Shown here: positions 1-6,315 of the stretch, in pieces
Layout of the letters: every line of letters begins with the position of its first letter
Position numbering within the stretch: position 1 is the stretch's first letter
From: Candidatus Diapherotrites archaeon LH_S9
GTDB taxonomy: Archaea; B1Sed10-29; WALL01; JAGXON01
DNA length: 45,967 nt
Assembly: GCA_023659865.1 (NCBI GenBank)
Contig: JAGXON010000001.1
Coordinates: forward strand, 1 to 45,967
Direction of reading: 5' to 3'
Program-made: the position numbers and the translations under genes
The notes under the pieces: model-generated
The model's database searches: none
Seen by the model: the letters and a program-made list of their open reading frames with translations, nothing else
What the model was told of the DNA's origin: nothing

Positions 1-1854
1 GTAAGTATGATCTACTACTGCTCCTGAAGAAGAGCTTCCGTCTTCGAACTCCCATGAAAACTGTAGTGCGCCTGGAGTCGGGCAGTTCTCGCTTCCTTCG
101 CAGAATGTTTTGAAGTTCATGTCCCAGTCCTGCTCATCGTTGAATTGACCGTCTGAGTAAGAATTGCTTTGATCTACCTCAACGTCCAGAGGATTCAACG
201 CGCTGTTTTCAGGGATACATTTTACTTTCTCGAGATCCTCATCTGCCGTGAAGTGGTAATCACCAGTTGATATACAATTCGAGCTTAGATTATCCGTTTC
301 CCATTCATTTGCCCCGTAGTCAGTGAGTCCGTGATAGCAAGGGTTTTTGTTTTTGCTTACGGCTCCTATGTATCCCTTACACTTGCAGAAGTCGTCGATG
401 TCTGACCAGTTTCCTGTCTGAGAGCTGCAGTCTCCCCATCCTGAGTAGCCCCAGGCGTTTCCTGATACTGGGAAGTCAACTACTTCTCCTTTGTCTGAAG
501 GAGTGAGCACGATTTTGTAGGTTTCTCCTGGCGTAACATCTAGCGATGGAGAGAAAGTCCATGAAATCCATTGATAATCCGGGTTAGAGACTTCAACCAA
601 TCCTGAGCCTACTTCATTGCCTGAATTGTCAAGAACTTGTATGGTGACTTCCTGGTTTACTGGTGAAGCTACTTTTACTTTGATTCTCGAGATTTCTTCG
701 AGTTGGGGGACAAAAGTCTGCTTTTTCTGTGACACTCCAGCAAACTCCGCCGTGGAAGAGTTAACAGACTGATCTAAGCGATAGTAGTTGGAATCGTACG
801 AGTTGCTTCCGTCCAAAGTCACGGTTTCCCCAGCTTTTATGCTCTGATTTGATCCTGCTTCTGCTACTGGAGCGTTTCCAATGATTACTGTAAGACCGTC
901 AGTATCGTGGAATCCGTTGTCATCGGTAACAGTTAGCTCGACGTCGTAAGTTCCTTTCGAAGAATACTGATAACTTGGTGTGGCACCGATTGCAGTTCCT
1001 CCGTCTCCAAACTTCCATTTGTAGGATTCGATGGTTCCGTCTGGATCGTTCGAACCGCTTCCATTGAACTGAACGATTTCGTTTATGTCTGCAGACTGAT
1101 CTGGACCAGCCTCTGCTACTGGGTGGTAACCTATAGACACAGATGCTGTGTCTTCATCCGTGTAGCCATTGTTGTCGGTTACTTTAAGAGTAACAGTATG
1201 AGTACTGGCTGAAGTGTAAGTGTGGGAGATTGTTTCACAGGTTCCTGTTGAATTGTCTCCGAATTCCCAGTCGTAGGATTCGATGGTTCCGTCCGGATCG
1301 CTAGAACCACTTCCGTCAAATGTTATAGGGGTATCAACAGGCTCGGTTAAGTTTGGACCAGCGTCCGCGTTCGGGGAGGATCTTACTTCTACGTTGAATG
1401 TTTCGATTTCTGAAACTCCTCTGCTGTTGGTAACTTTCAGTCCTACTTTGTAGTTTCCGTGACTTGAGTAAGAGTGAGTGACAGTTTTTCCGCTTGCGTC
1501 AGTTTTAAAGCTGGTGTGGATGTCAAAATCCCATTCGTAGGATGTTATGCCGCCTTCCAGAAAACTGGATCCTTTGTCTTTGAAAGTAATTTCTTCACCG
1601 ATTTTTGCAATCTTGTCTGAAATTTCTTCATCGGTCCCGAGCTCGAAGAGCGTGATTGGTGTGCCTCCTTTGTTCGCTACGAGTACTTTTCCTTCTGCAG
1701 GATTAACAGGAGTAGCTTCAATAGTCATTGGTTCTTTTCTAACGCTTCTCTGTGATACTATCCCGCCTACCCAGTAGTAGATGCTTACTGCGGCTATAAC
1801 GGAGATCGCTATCAATAATACGACTGCGACCACGGAAGAAATTCCTTTCTTCAT
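1..1854 (-). CDS. Pilin-like surface protein with PKD repeats, 3' end beyond window
   Basis: 618 codons are open from an ATG at 1854 to the left edge with no stop. The N-terminus is a class III (prepilin) signal: MKKG followed by ISSVVAVVLL and a hydrophobic helix to about residue 25, as in archaeal type IV pilins processed after KKG. Three PKD domains follow at about residues 75-160, 161-243 and 244-327, each with a YxWxFGD-like core and an HTY/HSY or similar end. A fourth PKD domain starts at about 328 (VAEAG), breaks off after GSNSYDS, and its second half (WEFEDG, VDHTY) appears only at the left edge. The roughly 230 residues between hold a beta-sandwich-like stretch (QTFVP, ITIQVLD-like, TYKIVL) and a Cys-rich part. 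Likely exported and assembled or anchored at the surface. Function is inferred from domains only. Confidence 0.85.
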   Translation of the reverse strand, partial: MKKGISSVVAVVLLIAISVIAAVSIYYWVGGIVSQRSVRKEPMTIEATPVNPAEGKVLVANKGGTPITLFELGTDEEISDKIAKIGEEITFKDKGSSFLEGGITSYEWDFDIHTSFKTDASGKTVTHSYSSHGNYKVGLKVTNSRGVSEIETFNVEVRSSPNADAGPNLTEPVDTPITFDGSGSSDPDGTIESYDWEFGDNSTGTCETISHTYTSASTHTVTLKVTDNNGYTDEDTASVSIGYHPVAEAGPDQSADINEIVQFNGSGSNDPDGTIESYKWKFGDGGTAIGATPSYQYSSKGTYDVELTVTDDNGFHDTDGLTVIIGNAPVAEAGSNQSIKAGETVTLDGSNSYDSNYYRLDQSVNSSTAEFAGVSQKKQTFVPQLEEISRIKVKVASPVNQEVTIQVLDNSGNEVGSGLVEVSNPDYQWISWTFSPSLDVTPGETYKIVLTPSDKGEVVDFPVSGNAWGYSGWGDCSSQTGNWSDIDDFCKCKGYIGAVSKNKNPCYHGLTDYGANEWETDNLSSNCISTGDYHFTADEDLEKVKCIPENSALNPLDVEVDQSNSYSDGQFNDEQDWDMNFKTFCEGSENCPTPGALQFSWEFEDGSSSSGAVVDHTY

Positions 1855-1877
1855 TGTTTTAATCAACTTTTATCAAG

Positions 1878-1906
1878 CTTAAAAGGTTTTAGTTTAAAAG
1901 GTTTTA
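1878..1906. repeat. Two 14-base near-identical tandem repeats in a divergent promoter
   Basis: TTAAAAGGTTTTA occurs twice with a 15-base period between the divergently transcribed pilin-like gene and the thioredoxin-fold gene. Read on the minus strand it gives AT-rich, TATA-like sequence about 25 bases upstream of the pilin-like ATG. It may be the TATA region of that gene or an operator. The function is inferred. Confidence 0.45.
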
Positions 1907-1927
1907 CATGAACAGGTCTTCAGGAAG

Positions 1928-1966
1928 TTTATTTAAAAGAACAAAAAGCAAAACAATTAAGGAGAT
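1928..1966 (+). promoter_or_regulatory. TATA-like box and Shine-Dalgarno for the thioredoxin-fold operon
   Basis: TTTATTTAAAAG at 1928-1939 resembles an archaeal TATA box. AAGGAGAT at 1959-1966 is a strong ribosome binding site just before the ATG at 1970. The spacing fits a short leader. Confidence 0.55.
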
Positions 1967-1969
1967 ATT

Positions 1970-2290
1970 ATGACTGAAGAGAAAGCAATAATGCACTTAT
2001 TCACAAGCCCTAACTGCCCACACTGCCCGAAAGCAGAGAAAAAAGCAAAAAAAGTAGCTGAAGAAAGAGACGACGTTGAACTAAAAGAATACTCTACAGA
2101 CAATGAAGACGCGAGGAAGAAAGCAAGAGAATGGCAAATAAAAGTAGTTCCCACTTTCGTGATCATCGGAGACTCCGCAGACCAGCCACTAGGACTAAAA
2201 GGGGTCCAGGACAAAGAAACCTTGAACGACTTTATCGACGCAGCAGTAGGCAAAAAACCAGTTGACGAAGTCACAAACAAATACTCGTAA
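1970..2290 (+). CDS. Thioredoxin-fold protein (CPHC active site)
   Basis: A 106-residue protein of about thioredoxin length. It has a redox motif CPHC at residues 16-19 after a beta strand, and a cis-Pro loop VVPTF at about 59-63, both diagnostic of the thioredoxin fold. CPHC suggests a more oxidising pair than CGPC. It has no signal peptide, so it should act in the cytoplasm. A strong Shine-Dalgarno decides the start. It leads a compact plus-strand operon (next gene 9 bases on). It could be a glutaredoxin-like or thioredoxin-like disulfide reductase; the substrate is unknown. Confidence 0.85.
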   Translation: MTEEKAIMHLFTSPNCPHCPKAEKKAKKVAEERDDVELKEYSTDNEDARKKAREWQIKVVPTFVIIGDSADQPLGLKGVQDKETLNDFIDAAVGKKPVDEVTNKYS

Positions 2291-2299
2291 GGGAAGAAC

Positions 2300-2833
2300 A
2301 TGCCTGAAACAGGAGAAATAGAAAAATTTGTGTCAAAAGAAAAAGGCGTAACCCATCTAGACAAACTAATAAACAACTTCAGGCCAGAAAACAAGGAAAA
2401 ACTTCTTGAAAAAATAGAGGAATCAAGCAAACTAGCTTTAACAGAGCTCGAGCTCCCGAAAAGACCTGAAAAGCCCCCGACAACAACAAAAAAGTTCCTG
2501 AAAACAACTGAAAAGCCCCGGAAAACAACTGAAAAAATAGTTTCAGACAAAGAACTGCAAGAAATAGTGAAAATGGGAGAAAGCAAAACTCTCATAAGCG
2601 ACAGGGCCGGTCTATCCAAGCAAGCAGAAACGCTTCTGAACGCAGCAGAACAAATCGAAAAAAAAGGAAAAGTCAACCTAATCAAAGACAAAAACGCGTT
2701 AGACGAACTAGAAGAAAAAGGACTGCTGGAAAAAAACAAGAAAGGGTACTTCCTTCCCACAGAAAAGTTTGAATCATCCGTTGAAGCACTCAAAAAGACA
2801 CTGGAAGAAACAAGAAGAGAAGAAATGATTTAA
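2300..2833 (+). CDS. Unrecognised 177-residue charged protein
   Basis: No family was recognised. The protein has an N-terminal helical part (residues 1-50), a Pro/Thr/Lys-rich linker at about 52-80 built from near repeats of RPEKP, TTEKPR and KTTEK, then a helical C-terminal part whose LDELEEKGLLEKNKKGYFL segment resembles a winged-helix recognition region. It lacks a signal peptide or membrane segment. Its stop codon directly abuts the ATG of the CMP-kinase-like gene, so the two are surely co-transcribed. A DNA-binding or adaptor role is possible but unproven. Confidence 0.7.
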   Translation: MPETGEIEKFVSKEKGVTHLDKLINNFRPENKEKLLEKIEESSKLALTELELPKRPEKPPTTTKKFLKTTEKPRKTTEKIVSDKELQEIVKMGESKTLISDRAGLSKQAETLLNAAEQIEKKGKVNLIKDKNALDELEEKGLLEKNKKGYFLPTEKFESSVEALKKTLEETRREEMI

Positions 2834-3493
2834 ATGAAGGAAAAAGCAATCCAGAAACTGGAAAAAACCCAGAAAAACATCGTGTTCGGAAGCTTCCTGC
2901 ACGGAGCAGGCCGAAGCTTTCTAGCCAACTACTTCTCAGAAGAACTGGAGAAAGCCGGAATCGAAGTCAAAAGAATTTCTTCTGGAGACGTTTTCAAAGA
3001 ACTAGCCAGAAACTCAGAAAAATCCATAGAAGACTTCATTCAAGAAATAACTGAAGAAAAAAGAAAAGCAAAGCAAATTGACGTGAAAATAGATCAGAAA
3101 GTGAAACAAAAAATCAATGAAGAAAAAAATAAAATCCTGGTCATCGATTCATTACTCGCTCCATTCTACACTGAAGGCGTGAAAATCCTCGTGAAAACCG
3201 ATGCAGAAACCGCTGGAGAAAGAGTTTTCAAAGGAAAAAGAAAAGCTGACGAAGAATACGATTCTGCAGAAGAAGCAGCCAAGGAACTAAAGAAAAGAAC
3301 TGAGCGAGACCGACAGAGATACAAAGAGCTTTCTGAAGACAACGAAGTCCCAAAAGAATGGCGGGAAGTCTACAGAAAAGCTTTCATGAACTGGGGAAGC
3401 AAAGAAGAATTTGACGTAACCGTGGACAACTCCGGAACAAAACAAGAAAGCATGGAACAGCTTTACAAAGGCATTTCAGAGGTATTGCAATGA
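2834..3493 (+). CDS. Cytidylate-kinase-like P-loop NTPase with an altered P-loop
   Basis: A 219-residue protein with the layout of archaeal CMP kinases. It has an N-terminal nucleotide loop (GSFLHGAGRS, about 39-48), then RISSGDVFKELA at about 67-78, which matches the substrate-binding ISAGDxFRELA motif, and an Arg-rich lid segment RTERDRQRYKEL at about 156-167. The usual GSGKT/GSGTT of the P-loop is replaced by GAGRS, so the phosphate-binding Lys is absent and replaced by Arg. It may be a diverged kinase with another nucleotide substrate or a non-catalytic relative. The start codon abuts the previous stop, and the 3' end overlaps the next gene by 4 bases (ATGA). Confidence 0.75.
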   Translation: MKEKAIQKLEKTQKNIVFGSFLHGAGRSFLANYFSEELEKAGIEVKRISSGDVFKELARNSEKSIEDFIQEITEEKRKAKQIDVKIDQKVKQKINEEKNKILVIDSLLAPFYTEGVKILVKTDAETAGERVFKGKRKADEEYDSAEEAAKELKKRTERDRQRYKELSEDNEVPKEWREVYRKAFMNWGSKEEFDVTVDNSGTKQESMEQLYKGISEVLQ

Positions 3494-3891
3494 CTATCGA
3501 AACCGAGGTAAAAAAAGCTTTTCCTCTAGGCGGAAAAGAAACCTGGAAAATTCTCGTCAAAGAAGACGGTAAGACTCGGAACAAATTAATCTACTCTTTC
3601 TTCGAAGAAAAAAACGAAAAGAAAAGTTACTTAGAGTACTGGAGAAGCAGCTGGCGCCATAAAGGAGAAAGATACGGGACCATAGGGCTGAAAAAAGCTT
3701 TGGAAGACATCAAGAAAGAAGATGTAGACAAAGTGAAGGTCACGATAACAAATAATGACGTGAAAGACTTCCTGGAAAGAGTTGGTTTCGAGGAAACGAA
3801 CACCAGAGTCGAACCATTTATCGGGAACGCTCACGAGTTAACAGGCTTGCAGGAAAAAAACATCGACGAGATGTTCGAAGAAGAGATATAA
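3490..3891 (+). CDS. Probable GNAT-fold acetyltransferase-like protein
   Basis: A 133-residue protein. The C-terminal half reads YGTIGLKKALEDIKKEDVDKV, then VTITNNDVKDFLERVGFEE, which resembles GNAT motifs A and B (a weak acetyl-CoA loop followed by the 'NNxAxxFYEKxGF' helix). The N-terminal half is a plausible pair of beta strands. The GNAT pyrophosphate loop (Q/RxxGxG/A) is poorly kept, so activity is uncertain. It overlaps the CMP-kinase-like gene by 4 bases, indicating translational coupling, and closes the operon. Confidence 0.55.
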   Translation: MTIETEVKKAFPLGGKETWKILVKEDGKTRNKLIYSFFEEKNEKKSYLEYWRSSWRHKGERYGTIGLKKALEDIKKEDVDKVKVTITNNDVKDFLERVGFEETNTRVEPFIGNAHELTGLQEKNIDEMFEEEI

Positions 3892-3926
3892 ACTATTAAT
3901 AACCTCCAACCAATAATATGTAATTA

Positions 3927-4997
3927 ATGGGTCCGATAACCTCTATCCTGGTACCTTTGTTCACGATCCTGGTGTTCGTGAGCATCCTCATTCTTGCAGC
4001 AGAGAAAACAGTTGATAAACTCATCGCTCTAGCTGACCATTACAACATCTCAAACACTTTCATTGGAATGACCCTTGTCGCCATGAGCACTAGCTTACCG
4101 GAAATTGGTTCACACCTCGTTTCATCAATAGGTATACTTCAAGGAACATTAAGCTATAACATTGCATCAGCAACAGTACTAGGAGGAAACATAGGATCCG
4201 ACGTAGTACAGCAAACACTCATCATAGGAGTAGTAGTTCTTCTGATGGGAGGAATAAAATTTAAAGAAGAATTCCTCTTCAAAGACTTCCTACCCATGAT
4301 CGGGACCACTCTCCTAACATTGCTCCTTGCATTCGACGGAATCATCTCAAGACTTGACGGACTCATCTTGTTCAGCGCGTTCATAGCGTATGTTTACTTC
4401 CTTATTCGAGACGAAGAGAACAGAAAAACTCATTCTGACACAAGTCAAGTACATCCGCTTCCGCACGTAAGAGGAAAAGCTAAAAAAATAGAAAAAAAAC
4501 ACTTAGGGAATAATTCTCACAAAAAAGGAAGCAATAACCCACGGAAAGACATAATCATTGCCTGCATAAGCATGGGAATCGTTCTCGGAAGCGCCCACAT
4601 AGTACTTCTTTCCACGGAAACACTAGTCACCATAACAGGCATAGGAGGATCCATGATCGGAGTAGTGATTCTAGGAATAGCTTCAGCATTACCAGAACTT
4701 TCAACCGCCTTGTCAGGACTGAAAAAAAACGCTAAAGGAATCTCTCTAGGAACTTTGATCGGGAGCAACATAACAAACCCACTAGTAGCCATAGGTATGG
4801 GAGGAATGCTTTCCACTTACTGGGCGCCACCCTCTCTCTACCTTTACGACCTCCCCCTGGAAACCATTACCGCAGCCTTGCTACTCATCTACTTGGTAAC
4901 CCATGACAGAAAACTAGGAAAAGGCGGAGCAATCTACCTAATAGGTCTTTACATAGCTTACATAGTGGTCAGAGCAATATTTTTCGCAGCAGATTAA
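3927..4997 (+). CDS. Na+/Ca2+ antiporter of the CaCA family (YrbG-like)
   Basis: A 356-residue membrane protein with the inverted-repeat architecture of cation/Ca2+ exchangers. The alpha-1 repeat is GMTLVAMSTSLPEIGSHLVSS (about 47-67) followed by GGNIGSDV. The alpha-2 repeat is GVVILGIASALPELSTAL (about 247-264) followed by GTLIGSNITNP. A hydrophilic loop rich in His and Lys (about 165-205) separates the halves. It likely exports Ca2+ using a Na+ or H+ gradient. An AT-rich stretch precedes the ATG. It converges on the ThiI-like gene with a 5-base gap. The Ca2+-type P-ATPase nearby suggests a shared role in calcium homeostasis. Confidence 0.92.
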   Translation: MGPITSILVPLFTILVFVSILILAAEKTVDKLIALADHYNISNTFIGMTLVAMSTSLPEIGSHLVSSIGILQGTLSYNIASATVLGGNIGSDVVQQTLIIGVVVLLMGGIKFKEEFLFKDFLPMIGTTLLTLLLAFDGIISRLDGLILFSAFIAYVYFLIRDEENRKTHSDTSQVHPLPHVRGKAKKIEKKHLGNNSHKKGSNNPRKDIIIACISMGIVLGSAHIVLLSTETLVTITGIGGSMIGVVILGIASALPELSTALSGLKKNAKGISLGTLIGSNITNPLVAIGMGGMLSTYWAPPSLYLYDLPLETITAALLLIYLVTHDRKLGKGGAIYLIGLYIAYIVVRAIFFAAD

Positions 4998-5002
4998 AAA
5001 AA

Positions 5003-5632
5003 CTAGAAAAGAGTTTCAGCGGATCCAACAGCCCTATCAACCATCTTGTCCACGTCCAGCTTCTTTTCTTCTTCCCTCGCTTCCTCAAGCATCGTCCGAG
5101 TGCTTGGCTTGCTTGGGAGCACTTCACACCCCACTGAAGGAACCGTAGACGCCTCGAAGGTGCCTATATCTCGAGCTATCCTGATTATCTCGTTCTTTTC
5201 CAAGCCAATTAACGGCCTGAGAATCGGGATGCTGGAAACATCGTTCTCTGTTTCAATGTTCTGAAGCGTTTGAGATGCTACTTGAGCCAGGTTGCTGCCG
5301 GTCACCAAAAAACCTGCTCCTGTCTTCTCGGCGAATCTGCTTCCGGCTCTGAGCATCATTCTCTTGCACAGAACGCATAGGTGCTTGTCCTCACAATTCT
5401 CGTGGATTTCTTTCAGGTTCGGACCATGATTCATCTTAACTAAGCCGTTTACCTTAGTTCTCTCCTGGATTTTTTTGAACACATTCACTGCTCTTTCAAT
5501 GTTTTCTTTACCGACGTAAGGAGAGTTATCGAAGTACAGTGACTTGACTTCCAGTTCCTTTGCTGCAAGAAAAGTTGCTACTGGCGAATCGATTCCTCCT
5601 GAGAACAGTGAAACGGCTTTCAATTCAATCAC
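5003..5632 (-). CDS. ThiI-like PP-loop sulfurtransferase lacking the THUMP domain
   Basis: A 209-residue protein equal to the PP-loop ATPase (adenylation) domain of ThiI. It shows SGGIDSPVA at 11-19 (PP-loop), CVLCKRMMLR at 86-95, TGSNLAQVASQTLQN at 111-125 and RPLIGLEKNEIIRIAR at about 138-153. C168 in PSVGCEVLP lies where archaeal ThiI-like proteins carry a Cys. The N-terminal ferredoxin-like and THUMP RNA-binding domains of full ThiI are absent, so tRNA recognition may need a partner. It starts with GTG at 5632 and overlaps the 3' end of the ThiF-like gene by 8 bases. Pairing with an E1-like enzyme suggests thiolation of tRNA or a thiamin-type sulfur relay. Confidence 0.85.
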   Translation of the reverse strand: MIELKAVSLFSGGIDSPVATFLAAKELEVKSLYFDNSPYVGKENIERAVNVFKKIQERTKVNGLVKMNHGPNLKEIHENCEDKHLCVLCKRMMLRAGSRFAEKTGAGFLVTGSNLAQVASQTLQNIETENDVSSIPILRPLIGLEKNEIIRIARDIGTFEASTVPSVGCEVLPSKPSTRTMLEEAREEEKKLDVDKMVDRAVGSAETLF

Positions 5633-6315
5633 TCTTTTTTTGGCATTGCGGGCAGTCTTTTCTCTTGCTCACTCCCGATCTTTCCAGCACATTTTCTTTG
5701 AAGTCCAGTGTTATTAAGCTTGGTTCAAAATCGTCTTCCGTCAAGTACTTGATGAACTCGTTAACTTGAACGCTTGAAGTCTCCTGCACGAACGATGGGA
5801 CCGCCCCCACTTCCCGAGAAAGCTCTTTTGCTTCTGGAAAAACGCATTTAAGGCAGGGTCTGCCAGGCAACACAGCTAGAACTTGACCTTGGTAATTGGA
5901 AACGGCTGCATGAAAGAAAGGAACTTCCTTTTCAATAGCTATCGAGTTAAGGAAGTATCTTGAGCTGAAGTTGTCTGTGGCATCAAACACTGTGCCCTTG
6001 ATTTCTTTTTTTGCTTCCTGAGCTTTTTTTGGACTGCCTTGATTTTCACGTCTGGGTTCAGTTTCTCTAGCTTCTTTTTCGCTACCTTGGCCTTTGGTTC
6101 TCCTAAATGCTTCTCAGAAAATAACGGTTGCCTGTGAAGGTTCGACGCCTCTACTTCATCGAAGTCAATCAAAGTGATTTCTTTAACCCCGAGAAGCGCT
6201 AGAGAAAGTGATGTAAAATTACCTAACCTCCAACTCCAACCACTACAGCGTGGATGTCTCTAAGTTCCTGCTGAACTTGTTTGCCAACAACCTTGACCTG
6301 TTTAAAGTAATCCAT
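5625..6315 (-). pseudogene. ThiF/MoeB-type E1-like adenylyltransferase, frameshifted twice
   Basis: The gene would run from ATG 6315 (abutting the P-ATPase stop) to TGA 5625. The 691 bases are two short of 231 codons, and two single-base losses are visible. Near 6225 the nucleotide-binding loop VVVGVGG hits TAG unless one T is added, after which GNFTSLSLALLG and IDFDEVEASNLHRQPLF follow. In an A-run near 6020-6025 adding one A restores the frame into EIKGTVFDATDNFSSRYFLN. The rest is normal: CLKC and CPQC zinc pairs, and VNEFIKYL near the end. Corrected length is 230 residues, usual for MoeB/ThiF. The product would adenylate the C-terminal Gly of a ubiquitin-like sulfur carrier. Both lesions are homopolymer contractions, so sequencing error is as likely as decay. 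Confidence 0.85.

Noticed and set aside
1957-2793. Long antisense reading frame (278 codons, Ser/Phe-rich) opposite the thioredoxin-fold and 177-residue genes
   Set aside because: Its composition is the mirror of Lys/Glu codons on the other strand, it has no promoter or ribosome binding site, and the plus-strand genes are clearly real.
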